Below are positions 1 to 10,516 of a stretch of 25,332 nucleotides of DNA, piece by piece. Origin of the DNA: Periconia sp. R9002 (lineage: Eukaryota > Ascomycota > Dothideomycetes > Pleosporales > Periconiaceae). The notes below the pieces were generated by a model. The model worked only from the letters and a program-made list of their open reading frames with translations. It was not told the origin of the DNA and ran no database searches. Each line of letters starts with the position of its first letter. Position 1 is the first letter of the stretch. Both the position numbers and the translations under genes were made by a program. The stretch is taken from NCBI GenBank assembly GCA_023627715.1, contig JAMAHW010000176.1, positions 1 through 25,332 of the forward strand. Direction: 5' to 3'.

Positions 1-546
1 AGGCTGATTTACATAAGTTTGTTCCTCCTGCCCTTCAACGTTTACTTTCCGATACACCATGCTATCAGATTCAAGAACTTTGCAGCGAAATGTAAGTGAC
101 CCACTCCCTGCCTTGCACATACTGACTGCTTTAGCTCTACATGCAAGTTACCACTCAGAATCAAAGACTTTCGGCTAAGGGATAGTATAAAGTGCCTTGT
201 ATTTGCTTACCGATATCCAGCCATTGCCTTGACAGAGTACGCTACGTGCGACAAAGCGTTACAATGGTTCCACGACCTACTCGGAGAACTTGGGTCGTTC
301 GACGTTGAGACACGTTATACAATACTTATGGCAGCGGCATCACTGTTGAGAGACCTGATAGAGGCACGGGCGCCGTCCAAAGAACACTTCAGATGGAAAT
401 TTCGCCTTACAACGTGGATCGATCCCCTTACTTTCATTTTCAAAATGAAGCTTGATTGTTGCGAGTATCATCTCTGGCTTAAGCTTTACGAAAGGATCCA
501 TAAAGAGCTTGAAAGATGCTGTGCTTCTTCAAATCGCACACCATAG
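1..546 (+). CDS. 3' end of an unrecognised two-exon gene (cut by window edge)
   Basis: The frame is open from base 3 and runs to the stop at 544-546, giving the last 166 residues of a protein whose start lies outside the window. A 43-nt intron at 92-134 (donor GTAAGT, branch-like ACTGAC, acceptor TTTAG) joins the two exons in phase through a split isoleucine codon; without it the upstream exon is lost. The product is leucine-rich and looks mainly helical, with no signal peptide or membrane segment in the visible part. Motifs seen include FVPPALQRLL, KCLVFAYRYPAIALTEY, CDKALQWFHDLL and RYTILMAAASLLRDLIEA. The CLVFAYRYPAIA run resembles a fungal BTB-associated helix, but that is only a weak impression. 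No family is assigned. The exon structure is well supported; the function is unknown. Confidence 0.65.
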
Positions 547-1829
547 TTCCAAGGATTATAGATGTTCTCCCCGAGTTCCAACATCCTGCCCTTTCCAAAT
601 GAAAGCTCTGTCAGTGGAGCCCTATCCTCTTACTCCCGTCGTGGGGATTGGTGGAAATGAATCTGCTACGACGATTTGCCACAGACATAGTATGAGGAGA
701 TCCATACGAAGAAGTGGATGTGTTATGTTCTTGGGAATTGATGGTACGGGTTGGCTCCGTAGCCGCCAGTACCCCGACATTTCTAAGAGCTGGTATCATA
801 ACTTTTCTGAAGGGCAAGCTATGGGCAGTCGCTTCATACTGGATATTTAAATAGGAGGCCTGTCAAATTACTTCGAGTTTTAACCCATTTTTTTTTTTCA
901 TTTTGGTCAAGTTCAATTCACTCTAATTTCTGGCATATCGCGTCAATGATGAAAAGAATTTTATTTGACGGCATTGTAATTGTAAACAATGGTCGGAGTA
1001 CCTATGCTCGGGAGCGTTGTAGCGATATCTTTTATCCAAAGCTGGTGTGTATGAAGTGGGGACCTGTGTTCTAAAAGCTAGCCAATCGCGACCTCCACTT
1101 TCCAAATTTTACAGGGCGGAGCACAAGCCCAACAATGGCATCTTTTTCCTGTCCAGCTTGCGGGTGGAGAATAGGTTTTCCTTATTGTCACCGTCACAAT
1201 AACTAGGCTGTCGCAGCCGAGAGAGGGGGCTTGCGACATGACCATGCTTTGTCCTGTTCATCGGACTCCCCCTCTATTGCCATCCAAACGCCATACCTCG
1301 ATGTCATGTTAGCTCCGATGATCCAATTCCTTGCTTTCTCGCAGCAATGATTAACTCGCAGCGTCCTGTTCGTTGCATGACACTACAAGGGGTTGCATCA
1401 TCCCCGCATCGTCCATGATATGCTCCGCCGTTGATAAGAATTCGACCATGGCTGGATGCAGTGTGGATGGCTGCAAGAGGCAAGAGGCAGCCCTTTCGGC
1501 ATGGGCGACAGACACAACCCACTCTGGCTGGCTTCTATCGGGCATTCATTCGGCATGACTTTGGGTTGGGTTGGCTTAGGACTAACAAAGACGTGAAAAA
1601 CGAACACCACAATAAGAAAAAAGCAATGGGAAATGCACAAAAAACGCCTTTCTGGAACACCGGCAGGCCTGGCTAGCTAACAGACGTCGAGGGCGTTCCC
1701 ACATATCCACATCATGAGGTGGCGCTGCAGCTGTTGTGTACGAGGAAACTAGAACGCTTCGAGGAGCAGCAAGAGAGCCAAGCAAGGCAAGCTTCTTTTG
1801 TTCCTTTCTGCTAATACTCTCTCGAACCA
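547..1829. other. Gene-poor spacer
   Basis: No gene is supported here. A frame on the plus strand stays open from 452 to 850 (for example around PYPLTPVVGIGG) and could be a further exon or decayed tail of the left-edge gene, but no convincing splice pair joins them. A T-run at 888-898 and mixed-composition sequence follow. The overlapping short frames on both strands between 1304 and 1830 look like chance. Confidence 0.4.
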
Positions 1830-2444
1830 CGATGAGCCGTCTTGAGGCGAGTTTTGTTGCCTCATACCCATACCCATACCCATGCTGGCTGCACTTGACT
1901 TGCCTCGCTCTTTCTGTGCTTACTCTGCTGGCTGGCCTGCACCTGCTGCTGCTCTTTCGCCATCCATGCCGCCCATGCCGCCCGCTACTGTGACCCCATG
2001 CATCGTTTGCTCACCCACCGCTACACCGCACATTCATCCCATCTCATCACTGCCACCTGCTATTACACTTTTCTACCATGTCACCTATACCTTCCGAGGC
2101 CCATGCATTTGGCTTCGACTCGACTCTCGCTGTCCTGTCTTACCCTGCCGTTGTATGGTGTTGCCTTGCCCATCTGTACATCAACATGCACATCATTCAT
2201 GCTTTTTCCAGCTTCCTCGTCATCCTACTCGTAGCCATCTACATAACCCACGACTGCCGTGCAATCTTGGATGCCCAGGTTCATCTAACATAATTGCGAT
2301 TTATACGTCACCCCCGGCCTTCGTCTTCTCTTCTCTCCCGCGAATCTCCCCGCCTGCACCAGGTGTTGTCGATAGATGGCGCCTCCAACACCTTCGATCT
2401 GGCTACTCAAACTCTCCTCGTTATCCAGGCCCCTCACGCTCATT
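1830..2444 (+). promoter_or_regulatory. Pyrimidine-rich leader/promoter of the bZIP gene
   Basis: This block is strongly C/T-rich on the plus strand, with CCTGCTGCTGCTC-like tracts, three tandem CATACC hexamers near 1864-1882 and a doubled CATGCCGCC at about 1966-1983. Long CT-rich leaders are common before fungal regulatory genes. Several ATGs occur in the block, so upstream open reading frames are possible if it is transcribed. Leader versus promoter cannot be separated from sequence alone. Confidence 0.4.
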
Positions 2445-3877
2445 ATGCACCCCAATTCTGACAAAAATGCGCCCGTTTCGCTGCCCCCACCGCGGCACAT
2501 GTCAAAAAGCCCGCCAACCCTATTGTCGGCGGACCGGAGATCGGGAAGTCTGCTAGGCGTGCATTCCATACTACAGGTCGAACTGGTCGAGCAGGAGCGC
2601 AACCGAAGGCGGAGTGCTTCGCAGGATATGGAAAAACCCTCCCCCATCGATATCCACCCTTCACAGAACCTTCCATCCATTAGCAGCCTCATGAGTGTAG
2701 ACTCGATGCAGAGAACTGCTCAAGGAAAGCTTTTCTAACTCCCAGAACGATCTCCGCCCCGGAACCTGATGAAGCCTCGGTCCCTTACGGAGCACCAAAA
2801 GCAGAGCATCGATGTCCTAGCCCGATCCAGGGGCCCAATTGATGCCCACAAATGTCCATTTCTATCTCCCTCCATCGTCGGCGGCAGGACCCTGGAACCC
2901 GACCCAGCCTCACAACTTTCACAGCCAAGTCTACCCAGAGGCGGGCGCAGTAATTTTTATCCCGTAATGCCTTCAACGGCATCTACAACGCCTCGCGGAA
3001 GGGGTCGCATAGGATTTCCCCAGTCAGACAGCGCCAGCCCGAACTCCAACTTCTCTCCCTACAGCCAGCCAGCGTTGGCGACATCCAGCCAGCACGCCGG
3101 GCCTACTCCATTTCCGCCTCTCTCGACCAAGGCTTCCAATGCACTGATGTAGAATCATCGCAAACTCGCCATGGCCATTGAACAAAACCATCAACATCAG
3201 GATCAACATCGAATGTCAATGGGCCCCTCGGGTCAGAGCGCCATCCAGATCATGACCATCAAGAGCCAACAGGGCCACCACGTGCGGATCCCAGTAGAGG
3301 TGCAGCAGCCTCCAAAGTGGCCGACGAGAAGAGGAAGCGCAACGCGGGAGCATCGGCTCGTTTCCGGGCGCGGCGCAAGGAAAAGGAACGCGAGGCTTCG
3401 CAGAGCATCACCCGTCTCGAGACGCAGCTCCGCGAAGCCCTCGAGGACAGCGAGTACTACTGCGGCGAGCGCGACTACTTCAAATCCATCGTCTTCCAGC
3501 AGCCCGAGGCCGAACGCCATTACGCCCGTCCTCCTTCGCCTCGTCTGCGCCGCCTCTCCGTCGCCCCTTCACATGCCGCCTCGTCCACGACTGGGGGCGG
3601 CTCAGTGGGTTCCCCTTACTCCGCCTACGACGACGAAGGTGAAGAGCGAAACGTCCGCCGCAGGACGGGAAACTATTACCTCCCGCCGGTAGAGGTCCCA
3701 GCACCGCTCAACGGCTCCCAGCCACCAGCAAACTACTCATCTCCGGCGTTTGCGTCCTTTGATGCCCGCGATGAGCGGTCTCTCCCACAGATGTCGCCGC
3801 AGCAACACCAGCGTCCGGCCCTGCAAGACCCCTTTTCCCCGGCTAGTTCTGGCCGCTATGAGAGCCGCGGTTGGTAG
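2445..3877 (+). pseudogene. bZIP transcription factor, apparently frame-disrupted
   Basis: The product would be a nuclear DNA-binding dimer. The C-terminal part (frame of 3317-3877) has a fungal bZIP basic region, ADEKRKRNAGASARFRARRK, containing the N-x7-R signature, then a short zipper (ITRLETQLREAL) and a Ser/Pro-rich tail. The N-terminal part (from ATG 2445, MHPNSDKNAPVSLPPPRHM, then PSPIDIHPSQNLPSISSLM) and the middle (SPNSNFSPYSQPALATSSQH) lie in one other frame with stops at 2736-2738 and 3150-3152. Just before the basic region that frame reads VRIPVEVQ, while the continuation AASKVADEKRK is in another frame, as if one base were missing near 3304. From memory, related fungal proteins read PVDVQAASKVADEKRK without a break. 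A CTAAC...CAG acceptor at 2745 might remove the first stop, but its donor is weak. It could be a true pseudogene, a gene with unusual introns, or one hit by assembly errors. Confidence 0.7.
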
Positions 3878-4612
3878 CTTCATTCATGAGGTAACTTGCC
3901 TACTCAGCTAGGCTGATTGTATTACCTTTTTCTTCTTTGCACTGCGCTCCTTTCTGTACCATTCCACTCTACCAACATCCTGATATCCGAAACCGACAAT
4001 ACGTGGACTCCATGTAATTTCTATTTCATCTATTTGCTTTAACGTCAAATACCTTTCAACAGTACATGGTGTCATCTACCCTTGTTGTCTTCCCGAGGAC
4101 TCATTCGCAAACGATTAACGCAGAGCAGTGTTCCATCTCCTTATCTATTATGTATTGCAAAATGGCCAAAAAGTGTCCGGTCGTCTGTCTCATCTTTATA
4201 CTATGTCGAAGGCTCCTACTTGATTTTAGTGGGCACGGTGATACGGAACACGAAATTCACTTTCGTTTCCTATTTTTTTCACCAGGCAGGAATATTTTGG
4301 AGTTTTGTGTATTTGTTCCCATCAGATCATGAGGGTCAGTCAAGTCAGTTAAGTCACTGTACCCTGACTGCACGCCCAGCGGAAAGTACACATTCTAAAG
4401 GTCTCATCATGCCAAAGCGATGAAGAGGGAGATGACGAGCGCCTTGACCATGCATGCGAAGCATCCTTAGCCTGATGCCCGTTACTTGTCCCACGCAAAT
4501 TTACACCCCCGGTTCAGAAGGGAGGTGCCACGATGACGCCAGTTACTTAAGATAGGTTAGGGCAAGGACCATGGTCCTCGCGCTAGCCAAGTTGAGCTAT
4601 CTGTCTGGCAGC
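3878..4612. other. 3' flank and spacer
   Basis: The T-rich sequence after the bZIP stop (about 3920-4060) fits a fungal 3' untranslated region. Two overlapping plus-strand frames (4066-4332 and 4082-4423) have no recognisable motif or exon structure and are not called as genes. Confidence 0.3.
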
Positions 4613-4906
4613 CCGCTGGTAGCGTTGACTGTTTACGAAGCCCTTTCAAAGCCAAGTACTATGAATCAAGTGGCTGAATACCCATCTTGTAATGCAACCC
4701 CTCCGTCGAAAGGAAGGCACTCCCTCCTGTCTATTGCCTTACCACCTGAGCCTCCCAAGGGAATCCTAACAAATCTAACCCCCAAGTAGGTCCGATAACA
4801 GCTGAGCAAGATTTCGTCGAGTTCTGAGGGTTACATGTTGTCCTATCTGGTTAAAAAAACATAGAAGATAGATGTTATGCGGAGTAGTCCTACTATGCTG
4901 TCACAA
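4613..4906 (+). repeat. Inverted repeat arm A (partner at 11739-12031)
   Basis: This 294-bp block matches the reverse complement of 11739-12031 at about 92% identity by hand alignment (roughly 23 differences including one single-base indel). It contains the end of a short frame (VALTVYEALSKPSTMNQVAEY) that matches the C-terminal region of the hypothetical gene at 11876-12376, plus that gene's downstream sequence. The single-base indel puts the two copies in different frames after AEY. Many of the differences are transitions. Homology stops abruptly after GTCACAA at 4906. No terminal repeats were found, so this may be a partial gene duplication or part of an uncharacterised dispersed repeat. 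Confidence 0.85.
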
Positions 4907-5312
4907 AAACGCCCCCGCAGCTGGCATGCCAAAGGAAACCGTGCATTCCCATTCTACGAACGCGGTCGACATGAATCATGCACGTCTCTGGTGGGCATAG
5001 CTCGACAAACCTCGCGGGTCGTCCTTATTTACCGCCGGACCCGCGGAAGCGCAGCCGATTCCACGCTGCAAGCATCAGCTGTGATCAATGCTCTTAGCAG
5101 CATCACGTCGGAAGTCGTGTCGAGACCGAGATGTGGAGATCGATGACTATCCTAAGCGGACTGGTTGGTCTCCTTGATATATCATGCACGCCCTTCAAGG
5201 CTGCACATGTTCTAATCCTTCACTCGTTGCCTTACCGCCATTCTCACTTCTTCACCGGTTGCCTTCCTGTATGCAGACGTAGTTCGAATCGTGTAACCGT
5301 GCCAAAGTCGAC
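4907..5312 (+). promoter_or_regulatory. Upstream region of the membrane-protein gene
   Basis: No coding exon is supported. A long plus-strand frame starting at 5131 overlaps the downstream gene but reads it out of frame. The last part is C/T-rich and leads to the start context GACATGG at 5310-5316. No specific site is assigned. Confidence 0.3.
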
Positions 5313-6793
5313 ATGGTATTTACGAGCAAAGACAATACGAGGCCTTTTGTGCTTTCGAGCGTGGCCATCGGAATGCACTTTGCGGCTATCGCCAATTTTG
5401 TATTCTGGTACCTTCGCCATCGCAGATGGGTGGCATCTGTCCTTGTTGCTGCCCATACCGCTTCATGCATTCTCATCCTTCTCATTGCTTGCAGCTCGGA
5501 CCATCTCGTCCAAAATATTGCTGGATCCATCCTGCTTTTCGTTCTCGTCGTGCTCGAGGTATGTGGGTGTATGCTTTCTCAAAAGGCTGCTACTAACAAT
5601 GTTGATGGAAGATACTTGTCCACAGCTATCTCGCACAACGCTTCAGCGTAATCGTTTCCAGACCGCATTGGCTCCCCAGTTTCATGTTATTCGTCACGGT
5701 TGGAATACTCGCGAATGTCTTGTGGCTGTTAGCATCTTCTGGGTTGAGTCAAACAGATCCATTTCTCCCTCTTTTGCTAACTATCGAGCAGAGACAAGAT
5801 TGAATTCATACTACCCCACCATGATGCGCTCAAAGTTTCGGCGGCTGTTTTGTTCAATGCCAACTCTATTCTTTCCTTTTTGCTGTTTTATTCGCTGTGG
5901 CGTAGTGTCAAAAAAGCCGTCTTCCGGAAAGCGACCAAAATCGCAGTGCCATTTGAGCACATGGTCATGGTCTCATTGATAAGGTGCCTTGCCGGCATAA
6001 TTGAGACAGTTATCGAAGCATCTATAAGGTGCCTTGCAGGCATAACTGAGACAGCTATCGAAGCATCTGTCGGCTCTCCTGACGTGTACTACTTCGTAGT
6101 AAGTACTTCGATTCCCCGGTGGCCCAGTACAGGATTCCCGACTGACGGGACCAGTTTCTGAGCTCTACGATTGCGGTTATCACGACCTCCCTAACGTGTT
6201 ATTCTGGAATGCTTGGCGGATCTCCTGCCTTTTCCTCGCCTACCTACGTTCAGCAAGTTTATCAATTGACGCGGCAAACAACGTTGAAACACGATGATCA
6301 CCGGACACATGCGGATCAACATCAGTCGCCTTCGTCCACAGTCCTCGCCTCCTTGGCTTCCTCCCTCGAGACGGAAGCCGCCGTGAAGTCTTCGTGCCAT
6401 TCATCATCTACCAACACACTGACACCTGCACCTACCTCGTTATCTTCATTAACTGTGGATATCGAAGCTGTTTTGGGCGTTCAGAAAGATTCAAGTGGCG
6501 TAACAGCAGAATTGCTAGTCGTTACGTTAACGGGAGGACAGAGTAGGCTCCAATTAGTGCGTGGAGACTGGAGGTCAATTCAAAGATGGGGACTGGTATG
6601 GTGCACGAGACTAGAAGAGCTGATAGGGGATCAAGCTTGTCAGCACGCTACGAAGTTGTCAAAGACCGGCGGTGCTGGTGGGCATGCTATCTTTGCTCCG
6701 GAAAAAGTCCTTGAAGATCTCGTGCGCAGCTCCGAGGCACGTCAAATCTTACTGGATGGCGGATCTATTCCATACCCGCCTGCACAGGGATGA
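5313..6793 (+). CDS. Predicted six-helix integral membrane protein, four exons
   Basis: Splicing exons 5313-5558, 5612-5742, 5792-6098 and 6155-6793 gives one uninterrupted 440-residue protein. The introns are 53, 49 and 56 nt; donors are GTATGT, GTTGAG and GTAAGT, branch-like sites are CTAAC, CTAAC and CTGAC, and acceptors are AAG, CAG and CAG. Six hydrophobic segments are visible, at about residues 11-34, 39-61, 67-88, 103-124, 139-162 and 223-244. The fifth is followed by a basic stretch (RSVKKAVFRKATK). The remaining 195 residues are soluble and begin with a Ser/Thr-rich part. A 15-residue tandem duplication occupies residues 189-218. I do not recognise the family; a receptor-like or transporter-like role is possible but not shown. 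The start is the first ATG of the open exon, in good context. Exon joins are strongly supported by the continuity of hydrophobic segments; function is unknown. Confidence 0.7.
5979..6068 (+). repeat. 45-bp in-frame tandem duplication
   Basis: Two adjacent 45-bp units (5979-6023 and 6024-6068) differ at only three positions and encode IRCLAGIIETVIEAS followed by IRCLAGITETAIEAS inside the third exon of the membrane-protein gene. The unit length is a multiple of three, so the frame is kept. The high identity suggests a recent duplication. Confidence 0.95.
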
Positions 6794-9324
6794 TGGCTAC
6801 CCCTAGCAGAAGTTATATTTTTAATCGTTTCTCTCTTTTGTTTTCCGCAGATAGTTCCTTCATACTACGTTTATAATTCATACTACGTTCCTAAAACAAC
6901 CCATCGAGATATACGTACTCCAGTATCGAGGGCTAAGAAGCTACATCGAATTGGCGCCTCTTTCGCTCTTGTCTCGTTGCATATATCGGGTGACATCTGA
7001 CGCGTCTTTCAGACGTTTGGCCTCGTCACCATCTCCGCAATCGCCAACCTTATCGGGGCGATAATTTCTGCTCACAATTAACAACCATCAAGATCATTTC
7101 ATCCCATGCCTTTTATTCGGCAACACGTTTGTGTTGGCATCGTACTGCCCTAACGGTATATCGAAGATGTCAGTATTTGTAGTGTGCCTAGGTGTAGTGA
7201 CACATGCTGGAGGATATTAGCTGCCGTAGAGTTCACTTCCATCGGAATATGCTGCAAATTTGGTAAACTTGATTTCTATGTCTACATAGCTTATCACTTT
7301 CTTCAAAAAGCCGTCCCTTCATCATGGCCACCCGACTACGTATGCACGAACAAAGTACATGCTGCAGAAGCATGTAGGCGGGCTATCTTTGCGTGGATAC
7401 GAGTCCCCTCCTTTTCTGAGTACGTCTTAAGAGCTTCTCAATTCTCATTTTATAGGGATCTGGTGCTGCACGCCCTGCGATTCTACGGTCAGGTCCTGAA
7501 CGAAATGATTTGAAACTAAACAGATGCCCGTGCATTGTTGAACCACTGCCCGAAGATACTCCAAACCCATGGACTCTTCGACAGATGCAGCAAAGCGAGT
7601 TTCTTTTGCCATGTATCGATGACGTAGACTAGACTAGACGTAGACAATAGAAACCATTTCCGACTTCCAATAGGATTTTGGGTGATAAACTTTCGCGCCT
7701 GCATGAAACGGTTGGCCTCTGTCGCGAAACCCATGCGGCGTTGCCGACAACTCCGCTCCTGCCACACGGAGTTCCATTGCGTTGGCGACCGGGTGGTTCT
7801 GACGAATAGGTCCCCTGCCTTCTCCCGAGGTGGCGCGACACGGGTGGGTGGAGGTCCACATCAGCGACAGCTATGATATTCTGTCGCACTGAGATGTGCT
7901 AATATGGGCTGCTAGGAACAATAATGTGATGAACAGCAGAGTTGTATTATGTATGTGTGTGTATGTACATGGCTCCGCATGTCTGAGATTCTACGACAAG
8001 ATTACTAATGCAGTTTCTTCCTCAGGCTCCCCGGGATGATGCCTTGGCCTGCGACATATTCTATCCAATAGCCATGATGTTGATGAAAGGGAACATAGTA
8101 CGGTCCTGCGGGTCGCCCCTGCAGGCACTTGGCTGTAGTCTTGCGGTCGAGTCCGCTCATAGATGCCATTGATGCCGGCGTGGCTACTGTATCGATTCAC
8201 TGGAAGCTTATCTAGCCCGCGCGTTCTTTTTACTCTGCACGATAAGTGCCATTTTTTGTCACCATTCGACAGTCCGCTCATACCCCATAACTTGCATATA
8301 TCTATGACCATTAGTCTTCTATTTCCGCGTGGAAAGACCTACACAATCGATACAGAAAAGCGCGTACTAGCAGAGAAAGAAGTGAGCCGAACAAGCCACG
8401 GGTGGAAAAAATCTGACAGAGCTAGTGCATGAGATTGATCACGGATCATACAGCACCGCGGACCCGAAGCTGCATTTTATCATTGTAGGTCTTGTGGCGC
8501 TTATAGTAAGTGCAAACGTCTTCGCTTCCAATGTGTCACGGGCTCATACGCATAGTTTTGCATCATTTATATTCTGTGGATGGCCCTCGGGATTTGGAAT
8601 TGAACATCATGAGTATGGCCATTGGGGCATTAAATCACTATTATTGTTGCTCCACGTATAAAAGTGATGGAAAATTACTTGTGTGGGTGTGTTGCTTGCA
8701 GTGCTGGTACTTGGATAGGAATTCCCCGCATGTTGGGGCAGGTAGGATACTTGTGATGTGTTAGGAATACTCCACATACAGCAACGTGCGTTTACTTCAC
8801 AAGATGGTTGGCACGGCATTGACCATGCACATGGGTCATAACGACCCACCCTATGTATTGAAAACCTAAAATCTGCGTCGCGACCACGGCGATCGACCAC
8901 CTCGTGCAGTCACAATAGCCCCTTCAGATGTTCACACCCGCGTCCCTTCTTTGGGGGTCAAATAAGGGTGGATGGAATGGGCGGCCTCAAGTTGAAGAAC
9001 CAAGCCGTATCTTCTCCACATAGATTACACACTGCACGTACCCCGAAGAGGCTGAGCGAACCATCCGACGCCCATGTTGTCGCATCTTTCCGTCGCGTCA
9101 CCCCCCTGGGATGCGTCTGCTGTTGGCTGTAGCCTAACTGGTTTTCACCTAATCCCGACGTGACATTCTTACGGCATGCGGTGTTCCCTTCGTACCCTCT
9201 TTTCAGATTGATAGCTACTTATCCCTCGTGACAGAAAAAGAGACTACAGCAGAAACGCACTTCTCCAACAACTTGCTTTTGGTCAGGTAACGAGAATGCT
9301 AGCTTAGCATTTCTTGCGAAATTT
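6794..9324. other. Long spacer with exon-like scraps
   Basis: No complete gene is supported. Two exon-like pieces follow the membrane-protein gene. One starts after a polypyrimidine stretch ending CCGCAG at about 6850 and includes a direct repeat of TTCATACTACGTT. The other is 7013-7081, preceded by CTGACGCGTCTTTCAG and reading TFGLVTISAIANLIGAII before a stop; they could be degraded exons. A (GT)-rich run near 7950-7970 and a small TAGAC repeat at about 7626-7643 are also present. The remaining short frames (7184-7513, 8163-8432, 8425-8764, 8607-8900) lack motifs or an ATG start. Confidence 0.35.
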
Positions 9325-9681
9325 GTGATAGATAATTCAGCTCCGTTAGCCATGACCATCATAAAACATTGCATGTCCTCTGCTACGCCTCGTATCGTGT
9401 CCGAAACCCACAACAGTTCGTATATTGCTTTCCGGACCCGTGAAGTGATCAGTTGCGTTCCGCTGCTGGTGGCAAAGATGACACCCAGTAGTATCACTCT
9501 CCGAACGCGAAAGGGATACAAATACGTCAAGGATCACAAGGTATTGGAGGGAGCCAGCCGTGTCAGCCGTACCATTGTGACCTCGAGCGAGACAGTCACG
9601 GAAGGACGCTACACCCAAACCCTGCAAGTAGACAAAGGCGTAGCCACCGTGCGTGTCAGCCCGCAGCCAATGATTTGGTGA
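9325..9681 (+). CDS. Doubtful small open frame
   Basis: The frame is open for 118 codons; its first ATG is nine codons in, at 9352, leaving 109 residues. The C-terminal half (VKDHKVLEGASRVSRTIV, then RYTQTLQVDKGVATVRV) has a beta-rich, protein-like look. An opposing frame of similar length (9219-9530) overlaps it. No domain, signal peptide or intron is visible. It may be a chance frame or a fragment of a decayed gene. Confidence 0.2.
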   Translation: MIDNSAPLAMTIIKHCMSSATPRIVSETHNSSYIAFRTREVISCVPLLVAKMTPSSITLRTRKGYKYVKDHKVLEGASRVSRTIVTSSETVTEGRYTQTLQVDKGVATVRVSPQPMIW

Positions 9682-10516
9682 CCGACCTTGGAAGGGTACA
9701 TTGCTAGTGCAGCCTGATCGGTACGCGATGTGATTGACGCTTCAGATCATTGCCTTTGCACATGCGAAGGACTGACAAATCCAAAAGTACGGCGAGAAGT
9801 ACGGAGTACTGTGCATAAGGACGCTAAAACTGGAGGATGGGGGCAGTCTGACTAGCTATTGGTAGGAAGATTAGGGCTTGTGGCGGTCGTATCGAACCCG
9901 CGACGATGGCTATGGCCAGAATCACATTTCCACAGGCCCTGACCAGTGCCCGCTGTTGTTAATGCGGCAACATGCACACCAAGCCCTCTGGATTCTCACG
10001 CTTCCTTCCATCCACACCGTCCCCTCGACCAGCCTCTCTCCTTTTCCGTCTCTGCAATGCCCCTTCCGCCTCAATAGCATCTTCTGTTTCGCCCCCGCTG
10101 ACACAACAGCCGCCTCCTCCTCATCTTTCTCACTATACTGGCTTTGCTGCATTCTATTGTTGAAGCCTAAGGAGGTAAGTTCCTGCGCTAATTTCCATCT
10201 TTAAGCGTACCTTTCATCGCCGAAGGCTCACAATGCAAACCCTAGGCTCGGTAGCGATGTGAGGCTCCGTCAGAAGGACTCACGGATGGTGTCAACAACC
10301 GCCACCGTGCCACGGTTTCTACTCTCTAAAGTTCCCACAAGCCTACGTTTGACAAGGCCCGACCGCGTCCGAACCGGCGTCTATACCTGGCACCCTCGCT
10401 GCCAACAACTCTGATCGAGAAGATGAGCGTCTAGAAAGTGCTTCCTGCCTCATTGTCCTTCACCAACAGCGGTTACCCGCAGCTGTCTTGCTCTGCATCC
10501 TGTGTTGTCACCGTAG
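9682..10516. other. Spacer before the patatin remnant
   Basis: The motif TACGGAGTA occurs near 9800. A C/T-rich patch at 10005-10150 resembles a promoter or leader. The end (CACCGTAG directly before the ATG at 10517) looks like a splice acceptor, so an upstream first exon of the patatin-like gene may lie here, but none could be fixed. Confidence 0.3.

Noticed and set aside
3149..3294. Possible 146-nt intron that would join the two bZIP frames and remove the TAG at 3150
   Set aside because: It would delete the conserved-looking VRIPVEVQ stretch directly before the basic region, and several earlier AG acceptors would be skipped; a single missing base is simpler, though this remains open.
5131..5979. 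282-codon plus-strand frame
   Set aside because: It overlaps the spliced membrane-protein gene in another phase and has no motif; the spliced model explains the introns and hydrophobic segments better.
7184..7513. 109-codon plus-strand frame
   Set aside because: It begins at GTG, its only ATG is next to the end, and no domain is visible.
9870..9950. Sequence with a tRNA T-loop-like GGTTCGAT on the minus strand
   Set aside because: The stem around it does not have the 5-bp/7-nt geometry and no matching D arm, anticodon arm or acceptor stem is present.
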